A stretch of DNA of 64,000 nucleotides, from positions 2,976,001-3,040,000 of the forward strand of contig NC_085925.1 of NCBI RefSeq assembly GCF_035222485.1, given 5' to 3'. This document shows positions 1 to 10,687 of this stretch, in pieces; position 1 is the stretch's first letter, and every line of letters starts with the position of its first letter. The translations under genes and the position numbers were made by a program. Below the pieces are notes generated by a model. That model was given only the letters and a program-made list of their open reading frames with translations, had not been told where the DNA came from and searched no databases. The DNA is from Podospora pseudoanserina. Lineage: Eukaryota > Ascomycota > Sordariomycetes > Sordariales > Podosporaceae.

Positions 1-497
1 TTTGCCGCCTCCGGGTCGGTATTGCTCTCATCAGCCGTTGCAGCTCGGCGACGTAATCTTGGTAACTTCCACTTCCACCTCCAGCGCCACTGTGGTAGTG
101 AGAGCCCTATGCGCTTCCCCCACGACGGCCGGCTTCCCCCGCGCACGTCCGAGTCGTCAATCTCCAGCTCTTGCATTTCCCGGCGCACTTGGCGGGTCTC
201 TTCATCTGAATCGGAATCATCGGAGCTGAACAGGCTGTCTTCGTCGTCGGTTTCAACAGTTGGCGCTCGGTAGCCACCTGGTCGGCTGCCACGCTGTGAG
301 GCAGGATCTGTAGGATTGTGTGCATGTCGGGAGCCCCTTAGGAGGGATTGCCCCTCTACTGCGCCGGCTCCGGAATCGTCGATCGGGGAGGGGGCGAGAT
401 CTCGTTGCTGCCAGTCGCTGTTGCTGCCGCTGGCGACGGCCTCATCGTAGGTCGGTATCGGAGGTACCGGTTCGTACCGCTGTTTTTCGGAAGGCAT
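1..497 (-). CDS. N-terminal part of a membrane protein, possibly transferrin-receptor/M28-like (3' end outside window)
   Basis: An ATG at 497 opens an uninterrupted leftward frame of 165 codons that runs off the left edge. The protein starts MPSEKQRYEPVPPIPTYDEA, continues with a Ser/Asp/Glu-rich acidic stretch (about residues 85-105) and reaches an alternating Trp/basic block (QWRWRWKWKLPRLRRR, about residues 136-151). Such a hydrophilic, acidic then strongly basic tail is typical of the cytoplasmic N-terminus of a type II membrane protein just before its transmembrane helix, which would lie beyond the edge. From memory the start resembles fungal Tre1/Tre2-like glutamate carboxypeptidase (PA/M28, transferrin-receptor fold) proteins, which act as trafficking adaptors. 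This is a resemblance only, because no catalytic domain is visible. Coding is supported by the long stop-free frame and its composition. Confidence 0.6.
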   Translation of the reverse strand, partial: MPSEKQRYEPVPPIPTYDEAVASGSNSDWQQRDLAPSPIDDSGAGAVEGQSLLRGSRHAHNPTDPASQRGSRPGGYRAPTVETDDEDSLFSSDDSDSDEETRQVRREMQELEIDDSDVRGGSRPSWGKRIGLSLPQWRWRWKWKLPRLRRRAATADESNTDPEAA

Positions 498-1602
498 TGT
501 GTGTAGGATGTTGCGCAAGCGCTGTGCACATTCGGGAGACGCGCGGAGGGCGGAGGGGCAATAAGAAAAAAGGAGGGATGGCCAATTTCTAGAAACGGAC
601 AAGGCAAGGCAAGATTAAATGATGGAAAGGAGGACCGTCTTCGTTGGATGGCCACGGGCAGGGCAAATGAGCGTGGTGAAGAGTGTTGTTATCTTGGTCG
701 TTCTAGGTCTGTAGGGAGATGCTCATCATCAGTCCAGCTGGTGTTGGAGCTGGCATCGATGGAAATGTGGTCGGGCAACGTCGCGTGTTTGTGTTCCAGG
801 ACGGTTTGACGTCAAAATTGTCTTCCGGGATGTCGACAGCCCCCAGAGAAAGGGCAATTGGGGAAACGGTTGCCGACTTCCCGCCTGTGACAGACAGGGG
901 ACGCTTGGCGGCGTGCGACACCCAACAGCGGCCTCAAACAGGGACCCACTGGCTATTTCAGCTGTGCATCTGCGAACTTGCTTACCTAAGGAATTATGTC
1001 CCATCCCCTTGGCACCGCATCCTTCGACATTTACACCCATGCCTCACCTTCGCCCAGAACCATTCCAACTGCATTCTCCAAGACGCTCAAATAGCAGCTA
1101 ATGCAACATTCTGTCATGATCACTCGCCCATGGAACTCCCACCCTGTTCAACGGCACTCAATCATCCAACTACCCCAGGACACCAGGGTGCCTTGCGTGA
1201 TACCCTTCAAAGAAATGCTGTAGCTCCGGGCCTGGGTTCAACTACACCATCATCCATATGCATGGCTCAGCCCAATAGTGATGTTGGCGACCAGTCGGAT
1301 GTCGAGGATGGCTCTGGGCAGCCTTCTCGGGCAAGCGGGGTAGGTCGCAATGAACCCGTCCCCCATGTCCCCTATCCCTGGTCCCGATGCACACCTTGCC
1401 GGGTTCGGTAGCATGTTTCTAGGGCTAGGTCAGGGCAGTCAGCATCACATCACAACATGTCTACCAACCTGGCAAGGCGCTGGCAAGTCATGCAGTGAGC
1501 CAACCACCCGCGAACACCTACAAAAGCCATGGAGGCCGCACCTCGGGACAGGATTTGGTGTCCCATCACCATCACTCCCTCTGAACCCAAGGGCCTGACA
1601 AC
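498..1602. other. Divergent intergenic region
   Basis: This gap separates the leftward gene starting at 497 from the rightward GMC gene at 1603, so it should hold both promoters. The open frames in it have no recognisable protein character. I see no repeat or RNA gene. Confidence 0.5.
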
Positions 1603-3699
1603 ATGTCGCTTTCCAAGTTCTGTCTGCTGGCGTCTGCCTCGTTGGTGAGCTTGACCACCGGGCTGAGCACACCACATGCCAATATCAAGCGTCAGGTCTC
1701 CCAGTTGCGTGAGAGTTATGACTTTGTCATTGTTGGCGGAGGTACAAGTGGTCTCACGGTAGCTGATCGGTTGAGTGAAGCTTTTCCACAGAGTAAGCCA
1801 TCTCTCGTATCTGATCATCCACATCGTCATACAGCTAACCGAGAATACAGAAACTGTACTGGTTGTTGAGTACGGCGATGTTGAGTACGCTCCATCAAGC
1901 TTCGATCCACCGGTCGACTGGTATGGGCCGAATTCATTTCAAAGCGCCTCCCTCTGGGTATTTTTCTCCCAGCCGAACCCCGAATACAACAACTTGACGG
2001 CCCTCAGCTTTGCTGGGCAAGTGGTCGGTGGAAGCAGTGCTATCAATGGCCAATTCTTCGATCGGCCATCACGTCACGATCTTGATTCCTGGACCCAGCT
2101 CGGCGTTTCTTCAGACTGGAACTGGCGGGGAATGTTTCCCTATTTCAAAAAGGTGCCGTGTGACATTTCAGAGCATAATTGACCACAGAGACTGACCCCA
2201 ACGAACACAGAGCATCAAGTTCACCGCACCATCAGCACAGGTGGCTCAGCAGTACAACTACACCTGGGATCTTTCTTCTTACGGCGGCACGACACCCATC
2301 CATTCCAGTTTTCCCCCCTTCCAATGGGCCGACAACTCCGTCGTCCTGAACGGCTGGAGGGAGCTGGGTGTCCACACACGTCAGGACTGCGCTGGCGGTG
2401 ACAAAGAGGGTCTCTGTGCAGTTCCTACTTCACAGCATCCCATCACTGCAAGACGTTCTCATGCTGGGCTTGGCCACTACGCCGATGTAGTTGGGACTCG
2501 TTCCAATTACGATCTGCTTGTGAAGCATCAGGCAGTCAGAGTCGTCTACCCCAACGGAGTCAATTCTGGCCCTCCACTTCTCGATGTCCGATCGCTAACC
2601 ACCAATGCTCGGTTCAACATCACCGCCAATGCTGAGGTTGTTCTCTCGGCTGGCGCCTACCACACACCCACTGTTCTTCTTAGAAGCGGCATCGGTGCTG
2701 CCAATATCCTTGCAGCGTCTGGAATTACACAGGTGCTTGAACTGCCAGGAGTCGGTGCCAATCTTCAGGATCATCCTGGGAGCACAGGCGTGGCTTGGAA
2801 CTGTATGTCATCCATCCCCACAAATTATCCTTCTTTTTCTAAATTCTAGTAACCCTTATGCTAACATGGTCCCTATAGACACCAAGCCTGGAAACTGGAC
2901 CCCAATGCCAGAGGAAATGGCCGACCCAACTTTCAAGGCTGATGCCACGGCTGCGTTTGACGAGGTGCCAGCGCGCGGTCCTTACACCATGGCCTTGGGC
3001 AACCGGGCCATCTACATTTCTCTCCCAAACACCACACCCAACTACCTCAGCATCATTCGCAAAATCCTCAGACAGACAGTAGATGGATCCGCAGCATCCT
3101 TCCTGCCAGCCGACTACAGAGACAACGCAGCACTGGCCAGAGGCTACAGAGACCAGCTCGCCGTCTTGGCCAAGCTCCTCCTCAACCCCAAGGCCCCCAA
3201 CCTTGAAACCCCATGGTCAACAGGTTATTCCGCCCCAGCGATCCTTCTTCATCCCCTCAGCCGTGGGACGGTCCGCCTCAACCCGGCAGATCATCTTGCT
3301 CAGCCCATTGTTGACAGCAGACATGGCAGCAACCCAGTCGACTTTGACATGCAGCTTGCTAATGTGAAGTGGTCACGAAGACTGCTTGACACACCCACGA
3401 TGAAGCGCTACGGCGCGGTGGAAACTGCCCCGGGTGAAGCTGTGCAGAGTGATGCGGAGTTGTTGGCGTTTATCAAGAGCGCTGCGACGTTGAGTTATCA
3501 GCATCCGTGCTGCACTGCTGCGTTGGGACCGAAGAATAAGGGGGGTGTGGTGGATAATAAGCTGAGGGTGCACGGGGCGAAGGGGTTGAGGGTGGTGGAT
3601 ATCAGTGTTTTGCCTTTGGTTATCAGTGCGCATACGAGCTCGACGGCTTATGCGCTGGGTGAGAAGGCTGCGGATGTTATTATTAAGGAGTGGAGGTGA
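1603..3699 (+). CDS. Secreted GMC oxidoreductase (FAD-dependent, AA3-type)
   Basis: Four exons: 1603-1792, 1851-2152, 2211-2802 and 2879-3699, joined by GT-AG introns that keep frame (634 aa). A signal peptide (MSLSKFCLLASASLVSLTTG) precedes the FAD-binding motif VIVGGGTSGLTVADRL. GMC signature 1 is GQVVGGSSAINGQFFDRP and signature 2 is SAGAYHTPTVLLRSGIG. The C-terminal catalytic region has the His of HPCCTAALG and a second His in SAHTSSTAYALGEKAADVI. GMC enzymes oxidise alcohols, sugars or secondary metabolites with FAD and pass electrons to O2 or quinones; the substrate cannot be read here. Intron 3 has a textbook branch point (TGCTAAC) before CCCTATAG; the earlier AG at 2849 would give a stop. 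The length fits the family. Aryl-alcohol/glucose-type or secondary-metabolite GMC enzymes are equally possible. Confidence 0.93.
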
Positions 3700-3875
3700 G
3701 TGTCGGTTTGTTTGGTGCATGTCTGTGGCGTGGGGATTTGCCACGTGTGGTTGGTCAGGAGTAATGTAGATTAGGCAGGAAGCGAGGATCAATAGGCTGA
3801 CGGGCTCCCTCTTCTTTGATCATTTACCTTTGCGTTTTCACAGAAACACATTTCGAGTTGCTTGTAGCCGCTGCA

Positions 3876-5987
3876 ATGGTTTCTCCCAACCCCCCCGTGG
3901 ATGATGGTCCAAAAACACAATGTGACCAATTCCTCGCCCTCCTCCTCTCCACCCACCGACCCCGCCCCCAAAGACAGCATCACATCCTCTGGGAAGCAGC
4001 CGTCACCCACGCCACCAAACAAGACTGTTCCCTCTGCAAGATCCTCACCGGCGCCCTGCAAGTCTGGTTCACGCCCTCCCAGCTGGGAGGCGTCCAGCTG
4101 CAGGTCATGCTGATCATGCAACAGAGCAGTGAGAAGCAAGATCGGTTGTTGATTCAATTCAGAACACCGGCGAGGGTGACACCCTGGACGGAGGGGCAGA
4201 CTGTTAACTTCTTTGTGGATGATGGGTTATGTGGGACTGGGGGGTGGAACTTGATGAAGACCCCGGCTGCCTTGAACAAGGAAAGTTTCGCGTGGGAAAG
4301 GAAAGTAGAAAAAATGAAGGCGTGGTTGGGGCGGTGTCGGGAAAGTCATGAGATGTGTAGGTCTTATGGGGGTGTGATGCTTCCTGAGGGGGTGACGGTA
4401 TTACCGAGCAGAGTGCTGGATTTGTTACCTGGGAATGGGGGCGTGAGGTTGTATGAATCGAGGGTGGGGGAAAGGGGGAGGTATGCTTGTCTTAGTCACC
4501 GGTGGGGGAAGTGTCAGCCGCTTACCACGACCCGGGCGACGTTGGGGGATTGGAAGGAAGGGTTGCCTTGGGAGAAGATCCCGAAGCTGTTCCAGGATGC
4601 GATCGACATTGCAAGGGAGCTGGGGGTGAGGTATCTCTGGATTGATAGTCTTTGTATTGTGCAGGATGATGCGGAGGATTGGTATAGAGAGTCGAGGAAG
4701 ATGTGCGCGATTTATCAGAATGCGGTTGTGACTGTAGCTGGCACGGCGGGGTTTGGGTGTGAGGATTCGTTGGTTCCGACGAGGGAGAGGACTGTGGCTG
4801 GAAAATTGAAGGATGGGACGGGTTATAGGTTTGAGGTTAGGTTGATGGATAAGCATTTAAGTGGGTCGCCGAGTCATGTTCATTTTGGGAAGACGCTGCT
4901 TGGGAGGGGGTGGGTTTATCAGGAGAGGCTTTTGTCTCGGAGGATCATACACTGTTGTTCGGATGAGTTGGTGTGGGAATGTATGGAGTCGGTGGAGTGT
5001 GAGTGTCCTGAGGGGGTTAGCTGGATGACAACCGCGGATCGGTCTAGGTTGGAAATCAAGGCTATTCAGACGCGGTTGCCAAGGGAGGCGCCGGTGTCGG
5101 AGCAGCGGAGAGTCTGGCATGATATGGTCAGGGCTTATACCGCGCTGGATTTGACCAAAATATCGGACAGAGCGGTTGCTATTCTCGGACTGGCAGTAGA
5201 GATACAGCATTCAAGGAAGGGATTGTATGCCGCGGGACTATGGGAGGATAGCTTTCTGTGTGATCTTGCCTGGCATACTGGGACGGCAACTCGAAGGGGG
5301 AAAAGGCCGATGGATCCTAGACCAAATAGGGATACGACAAAAGCTCCTACATGGTCTTGGCTCTCGGTTAGTACCTGTTGTGAGTATTGGTCTCGATCGG
5401 ATCTCGGGAATGGGGAGCCATGGTGGGAGGATAGCGGTACTGTTGTCGAGAAGATTGAGCTCCCTCCGTACCATACGCTTTCAGGTGCAGCACAAGGTCT
5501 CGGCTTGGTTCATGTGATCCCTGCCACGAATCTCAAGGTGGATGGTGGCACCAGCAGACTGACCACTCATGGTTGTCTGACGCTCAAGGGTAACTTGTTG
5601 GCTGGAACATCCAGTCAATCGGTGCATAACGACACACTGGAGTGGGCGGGCTGGTTCCAACGTAGCTTTGGGATCGATCTTAATCTTCAAGAATCGAGAA
5701 CACGTGGGTTCCTTGATATTCAGACCACAAACGAACAGCCTATCATCCGACAGGGACAGGCAGTGTTTGGTATGCCGCTTGGTACCAGTATCGACACTGA
5801 AGGGATTCTGGATCCGATATATCGGTATCGGTACCTCCTGTTGTTGTTGTTGGTAGATGCCGATGAGCAGTTGTATGAGCGGGTGGGGATGATTGAGCTG
5901 GCCCATGGCGATTATCAGTGGAAGGCACCTGCGTGGTGGGATATTCCTTTTGAGGCCGGGGCCATGACTACTATGAGAATCATTTAG
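3876..5987 (+). CDS. HET-domain protein
   Basis: Single exon, 703 aa from the ATG at 3876; the frame extends upstream but without another ATG. The N-terminus has a short His/Cys patch (HATKQDCSLCKIL), common in this subfamily. The HET domain spans about residues 200-365: YACLSHRWG, then LPKLFQDAIDIARELGVRYL-type sequence, WIDSLCIVQDD, MCAIYQNAVVTVAGT and finally RGWVYQERLLSRRIIHC. The remaining 330 residues have no recognised repeat or NACHT module. HET-domain proteins mediate vegetative incompatibility and cell death after nonself recognition in filamentous ascomycetes, usually acting with a partner encoded elsewhere; whether this one does so is unknown. It lies 176 bp behind the GMC gene on the same strand. 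The reading frame is intact. Confidence 0.93.
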   Translation: MVSPNPPVDDGPKTQCDQFLALLLSTHRPRPQRQHHILWEAAVTHATKQDCSLCKILTGALQVWFTPSQLGGVQLQVMLIMQQSSEKQDRLLIQFRTPARVTPWTEGQTVNFFVDDGLCGTGGWNLMKTPAALNKESFAWERKVEKMKAWLGRCRESHEMCRSYGGVMLPEGVTVLPSRVLDLLPGNGGVRLYESRVGERGRYACLSHRWGKCQPLTTTRATLGDWKEGLPWEKIPKLFQDAIDIARELGVRYLWIDSLCIVQDDAEDWYRESRKMCAIYQNAVVTVAGTAGFGCEDSLVPTRERTVAGKLKDGTGYRFEVRLMDKHLSGSPSHVHFGKTLLGRGWVYQERLLSRRIIHCCSDELVWECMESVECECPEGVSWMTTADRSRLEIKAIQTRLPREAPVSEQRRVWHDMVRAYTALDLTKISDRAVAILGLAVEIQHSRKGLYAAGLWEDSFLCDLAWHTGTATRRGKRPMDPRPNRDTTKAPTWSWLSVSTCCEYWSRSDLGNGEPWWEDSGTVVEKIELPPYHTLSGAAQGLGLVHVIPATNLKVDGGTSRLTTHGCLTLKGNLLAGTSSQSVHNDTLEWAGWFQRSFGIDLNLQESRTRGFLDIQTTNEQPIIRQGQAVFGMPLGTSIDTEGILDPIYRYRYLLLLLLVDADEQLYERVGMIELAHGDYQWKAPAWWDIPFEAGAMTTMRII

Positions 5988-7282
5988 GACGCTTTTTAAT
6001 AGTCAGCAATGTAATGGAGAACAAAGAATGGATTCTTTTGATTAGACCCCTTTCGTGATAGTGCCGATTACTCTGATTGGAATGACCGTTGTTGTCTTGT
6101 GCGATTCCGTCCGACAATGGTGACTTAAGAGAGAAGCTTGCTTAACCTTCCTGTGTGATAATGACGGAGATGGGCCTTTGTCTGGCGGATTCAATAGTGA
6201 AGGATGCTCAACGTCGAGAATCAAAGCTGGATCAAAATGATGAGAAGGGCTGTTGACCCGAGGAGCAGAGAAAGGCGCGTCACAGCCAAGAGTAAACGCG
6301 ACCTCGTCCACAAAGCCCATCTCACCTGGCACGAGCCTTTAGGGAGCTGCCATAAACGGAGCAACTGCCAGACGATAACAGCCAATGGGAGCAAGGCCCA
6401 ACACCTGTCACCTCTTAGACCAACTGTCGGTGTACCAAGGGTATCAAAATCAGAGCAGTCACTTGGTCAAGTGGTCAATGCTACCGTCACAGGTTGCGCC
6501 ACCTCTAGAGGCTGTGGGTTCAACTCCCACTTCCAACTAGATGTTGCGGGTTCAACTCCTGCAACCAGCAATTGTCCATGGCATGAGGGATGAGGGCTTG
6601 ATATTGCATCACTGGTGGTTACGACCTACCTAACCGCGGTATACGTCTGTGGGATTGCTGAGTAGACTGGGGGTTTGACCATGACTTCCACTTCCTTTTT
6701 GCCATCCAGCTAATCAAAACTATCAATAGCCCATGACTTATGGGTTGAGGGATATGATTAGCAGTTCATATATTTTTATTTATTTTTTCATTCTTTTTCC
6801 TCTTTGCTTGTGTGCCTTTTCCAGGCGGAGCAGAAGGAAGGAGCTATCGCAAATTGAACTTTGCGCCTGCCCTGTTGGTCGCATGGCACCTTCCTGCCTT
6901 TTCTGCTCGCTGCTCTTGCTGAGTCAATAACTTGAAAACTTTCTGACAATCGTAAATAATTGGCAGGACATTTCTTCAACCCTCCATCCCTCATCTTCAC
7001 CATTGCGCACGCCTTTTTACTATCTCAAAACGCCTTCAAAACAAACTCAAACACCTCTTCATTTCAAAGGTATGTGTTCAATCTTCTTCTTCAGGTCTTA
7101 TAATGAAAGTTTGACGCGTCCAAACGATCATTTGAGGTGTCACTATGCGACTTTGGGACCTCAAACTATCCCCGAAAAGGCCTCAAGTCTACCTTCGAGG
7201 AGGTTGATTTGCAAGCTCAGGGCGTCAAGATGTAGAATTCAGGCATAGAAAGCTAATATTAATCCCTCAGTAGATACCGAAG
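5988..7282. other. Intergenic region with a tRNA-like relic
   Basis: No protein gene is credible here. It contains the tRNA-like element at 6463-6700, listed separately. The T-rich tract at 6768-6800 and the C/A-rich leader before 7283 probably belong to the promoter of the next gene. Confidence 0.5.
6463..6700 (+). other. tRNA-derived (SINE-like) relic with two T-arms
   Basis: An A-box-like stretch (TTGGTCAAGTGGTCAATG, 6463-6480) is followed at tRNA-like spacing by a perfect T-arm: stem GTGGG/CCCAC around loop TTCAACT (6514-6530). A second T-arm with an 8-bp stem (GTTGCGGG/CCTGCAAC, one G-U pair) around the same loop sequence lies at 6543-6565. About 130 bp of unrelated sequence follows and ends in CTTTTT (6696-6700), a possible Pol III stop. 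I could not form an acceptor stem, so it is not an intact tRNA. A tRNA-headed SINE fragment or a rearranged tRNA pseudogene are the best readings. Confidence 0.4.
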
Positions 7283-8001
7283 ATGTCTGTCGTCTCTCTC
7301 AAAGCGGCGTTGAAGGTCAGCGGACTGGCCTGGCCTGGCCGTGACAATGTCCTGGCCAGACGCAGTTGGGACCACAAAGTCGAGAAGATACTGGCGGAGT
7401 TGAGGGTGCCCGCGGGCAAAAAGCACATGGTGAAAGCGATCACCAAAATGGTCGAGGAGGCGACCGATTTCGCGCGCAGATTGCACGACGAGCCGGAGGA
7501 CCACTTTGGCTTCGTCGAGATGTTCGGCGCCCACTCGCGCCTGGGGGTTGCGCTCGCTCGTGCGTCGCCTGCCGTTGTGCAGGTGTTTGAGAACCTCTTC
7601 TTCGCGGTTGTGATGGCTCGCCATCGGTACTTGGAGGATTGCTTCGAGTACGACAAGGTATGTTGCCATTGCAAGGTTGAATTGAATCAATTGCTAACAC
7701 CTTGTGTTGACAGGAACCCGTCAAGGAGTTCCAGCTCTCTGCCCTGGCCAAGGCCATTGACCAGTTCAATGGGGCCGTGAGGGGCTTTTGGTCCAATACC
7801 GAGCTGGAGCTGTACATGAACGAGGCGGCGGACGATGTCGAGATCTTTGAGGAGGAAGATGGCGCCACTACTGGCGGCCAGCAAGATGTAGAGATGGAGG
7901 ACGTTCGTGCTGGTGTTGAGGGCATGATACTCAACAACACGCAGGATGTGGAGATGGGGGATGTTAATGCTGCTGGTGGTTCGTTTAGAGATCGCATTTG
8001 A
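7283..8001 (+). CDS. Orphan protein, paralogue of the 10.7-kb gene
   Basis: Two exons, 7283-7657 and 7714-8001, separated by a 56-nt intron (GTATGT...TTGCTAACACC...GACAG), giving 220 aa. I do not recognise a known domain. The first ~125 residues look helical (ILAELRVPAGKKHMVKAITK, FENLFFAVVMARHRYLEDCF); the tail is acidic with a repeated motif QDVEMEDV / QDVEMGDV. The gene at 10688 shares the opening (GLAWPGRDNVL against GLSWPQGDVVL), the helical core, the intron position and an acidic Met/Glu/Asp tail, so the two are paralogues. Neither has a signal peptide or a membrane segment. The function is unknown; an acidic low-complexity tail on a helical domain would fit a nuclear or chromatin protein, but this is only a guess. 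Confidence 0.75.
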
Positions 8002-8617
8002 TGACACATGGTTTCTTTCAGTTTCAGCATTGGCATTGTTTTGCTTGATGGCCTCTTTTCGTTCAAGGCGTTCATTCGGGTTCACAATGGGCAGCATGTT
8101 CTGGAGTTGAGGCATGGCTTTCTCTGTCTTTGGCACCGGATTGGTTGGCGCACTAGGGATAGGAGCATTGTTTCGTTGCTATGAGTTTCAGGAGGCGTTG
8201 ACTTCTCAGGCTAGCACATCAAGCGATTGCTGATGCAGCCTTTACCTTGATCCTTTTACTCGTCAAGCAAGTGAAATCATGTCGTGTCACCAACCCCTAA
8301 TGCCCAAAGTAAACATTCATCCACAGCAACGCAACCGGCTGCATAGTGGAACTCGGCGTTAGAGTGGGGCCGCGCATCTTCCGGCTGATGTCGGGCCATG
8401 CCGAGCGGCTGTTCCGGGAAGCGAAGACGCATGCCACAACGTTACACTAATCCACAAGCCACACTGTATTTTAACCCCTCCCTTGATCCATGCCGAGACA
8501 TGCTTTTTTCCTATCTCTTTTCACACCAAATCCCTCGTTTCTTTTCCACAATTATAGTTTCAAATCATAACCTCCATCCATCTTTGTGTTTACCTTACCC
8601 CCTGAGTCTCCAGAACA
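8002..8617. other. Intergenic region
   Basis: Terminator of the orphan gene and promoter of the TENA-like gene. The C/T-rich stretch 8440-8600 is a typical fungal promoter/leader. Nothing else seen. Confidence 0.5.
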
Positions 8618-9484
8618 ATGACGTCATCCACCACCGCTGCCCCCTTTTCCCTCACCAAACACCTCCTCTCCCTCCAACCAGAGGAGTTCAAAGCCGCGAC
8701 TCAACACCCCTTTTTGCTCGCTGCAGCAAAGGGGACGCTCCCCAAAGATGTGCTGAGTCATTGGCTGGTGAATGACCGGTTGTATATCCATGCTTATATC
8801 CGAGCTGCGGGACAGTTGCTCGCTAGTCTGGAGCTGCCGAAGCATTTACCTGGGGTTGAACAGCCGGGGGAAGAGGATGAGGCGTTCGAAGTTAGACTGG
8901 TGGATTGGCTGATTGAGGCTTTGGTTGCGGTGAGGAGGGAGGAGAGGATGTTTCTTGAGGTTGGGGGGAGGTATGAATTGGTGGATTTTGTGGGAGTGAA
9001 CTCAAGGGAGGTGGGGAGGGTGAAGGGGTTGGGGGTTATTGAGGGGTTGTTTAGGGATGTTGGAAGGAAGGAGAAGGGGAAGGGGTTGGGATCTTGGTTG
9101 TTGGGGGCAGGGGGAGGAGAATTGCCGGTGAGTGAGAAGATTCCTTGGTTGGAGGGGGCGGTGACGTTTTGGGGGACGGAGAGAGTTTATCTTGAGGCTT
9201 GGAGCTGGGCGAGGGGGCAGCAGGAGGAGAGGCCTAATGGGAAGGAGGATGAGGATGGTGGGGCGTTGAGGAGGGAGTTTATTCCTAATTGGAGTAGTGA
9301 TGAGTTTAGGGGGTTTGTGGAGAGGTTGGGGGTGTTGATTGATCAGGCTGTGGAGAGGGAGATTGGGATGGTCGGTGAGGATGGGCAGAAACAGGAGGAA
9401 GTGAAGAAAGAAATCTTGGGGAGGGTGGAAGGGAAGTGGAGGACCTTGATGGAGGGGGAGAAGGGGTTTTGGCCGGATGTGTGA
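8618..9484 (+). CDS. TENA/THI-4 family protein (haem-oxygenase-like fold)
   Basis: Single exon, 288 aa. The N-terminal half carries the TENA/THI-4 pattern: FSLTKHLLSLQPEEFKAATQ, HPFLLAAAKGTLPKDVLSHW, then LVNDRLYIHAYIRAAGQLLA. A later block (KIPWLEGAVTFWGTERVYLE and AWSWARGQ) is the second helix pair seen in this fold. Family members include thiaminase II, which hydrolyses thiamine or its breakdown product aminopyrimidine, and fungal proteins of unknown activity. The usual thiaminase catalytic Cys is not obvious to me, so a non-thiaminase role is possible. Insertions rich in Gly, Glu and Lys (about residues 140-165 and 200-215) make it longer than bacterial TenA (about 220-240 aa). It sits between the two related orphan genes. 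Confidence 0.8.
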   Translation: MTSSTTAAPFSLTKHLLSLQPEEFKAATQHPFLLAAAKGTLPKDVLSHWLVNDRLYIHAYIRAAGQLLASLELPKHLPGVEQPGEEDEAFEVRLVDWLIEALVAVRREERMFLEVGGRYELVDFVGVNSREVGRVKGLGVIEGLFRDVGRKEKGKGLGSWLLGAGGGELPVSEKIPWLEGAVTFWGTERVYLEAWSWARGQQEERPNGKEDEDGGALRREFIPNWSSDEFRGFVERLGVLIDQAVEREIGMVGEDGQKQEEVKKEILGRVEGKWRTLMEGEKGFWPDV

Positions 9485-10687
9485 TGGTTGAAGAAGCATG
9501 TGCGAACTGTAGTGTTTTATTTTCTTGGAGACGCAGCTTCGGATTCCCTTTCGCCACTTTTTTACAGTAAAATTACAGACATCGAGTGGACTGCTTATCC
9601 CTGATTCAAACCTACCGGCTTTCCTGAGTCTGTTGTCTCGCACTATAAAATGGGGCCAGGTTTTATATAGGGCATTTGGCCATTCTAGTCCTCCGGCTTT
9701 GCTTACCACCACTCGAGTTTCCTTCTAATGCTGGCTTGTGGGTAAAATAGACATCCAAATCACTGTTGTTTACGTTGCCAGTGCCATGATTGAGCTGATG
9801 ATTGAGCTGGCAAAGTCTAGAACGCTCTACAACCAATGGCTCTTGGTCGGCTGGTCGCCTTGCCATTGGTAACAAAGCTGACACGTGGTGGGATGACATC
9901 GTGCCTATCTTAAAGCCTGAAGAGGGAACTGTCTGTACTTAATCAGCAGTTAGACTGCTACACTTGCGGAAGGAGCAACTACCCCTGATCAACAACAGTT
10001 CTGCAGTACCTTCCATCAACAGCACAACCATGTTTGGCTAAGTGGTCTGGCTCTCTCATCGAGTGCCACAGCTAGGCTACAGACACCATGGGTTCAATCC
10101 CCATGGTGGGCGCTCTCTATCGCAACTGTCGATTTCCTGGCTGCTTGACTCCTATGTTCGCTTCCGCTTTAGGCCGCGCTGAGGGTTGTAGGTCTGGAGG
10201 ATGGCCAACACAGTACTTTCATTTTGTGTTTATCTCTTTTGTAAAACAATCACTTCTTTTTGATCTAACATGTGATGAAAATTGATTGAACCTCAGATGA
10301 GTCTCTGTCCCCAGTACTATGTCTTAAGATACACTATAGTAGAATTGATATGAGCCGCGGTGTCGCACCCTCCCTTTAAACCAAGTTGCAGGCAGAGGCT
10401 AACTTGCGAAGCTGTGACTGTTTGTTTTGGTTTTTCTGCCACTCTTATTCGCCTGCACATGACTTGCACTGCCGATAAAAAGTCTCTTGCTCGCGATTTC
10501 AAATTCAAAGAGTCTCCTTCGCAAGCCAACTCCCGACCTCGACCACACGGCCACCACCGCCCTCGCTCACGCCCGCAATCGTTTGTGAACGAATTTTGAG
10601 AGGTATGCTCGGATGAAGAACGTAATTTATTCAAATTTGAAATTTGAAATTTGAAATTGACAAAAAGAACTTAGTAAGATCGACAAG
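9485..10687. other. Intergenic region with a second tRNA-like relic
   Basis: It contains the tRNA-like element at 10032-10108 (separate entry) and a short GAAATTT tandem run at about 10637-10658 just before the next gene. No protein-coding signal is convincing. Confidence 0.5.
10032..10108 (+). other. tRNA-derived relic with a 9-bp T-arm hairpin
   Basis: The A-box-like TTTGGCTAAGTGGTCTGGC starts at 10032. Some 58 nt later comes a B box inside a perfect hairpin, CACCATGGG / CCCATGGTG around loop TTCAATC (10084-10108). The A-to-B spacing is that of class II (Leu/Ser-type) tRNAs. No acceptor stem pairs, and the T stem is 9 instead of 5 bp, so it is not a normal tRNA. T runs at 10237-10240 and 10257-10261 could be Pol III stops. 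A transcribed tRNA-like RNA or a SINE head are both possible. Confidence 0.35.

Noticed and set aside
719-1411. 230-codon open frame upstream of the GMC gene
   Set aside because: No family resemblance and poor coding character. It lies in the shared promoter region and contains many Pro/His/Cys residues typical of chance frames.
3816-3875. Extending the HET protein upstream of 3876
   Set aside because: The extra 20 codons begin without an ATG; the first ATG is at 3876.
7440-8136. Minus-strand frames opposite the 7.3-kb orphan gene
   Set aside because: Shadow frames; the plus-strand reading has the splice sites and a paralogue.
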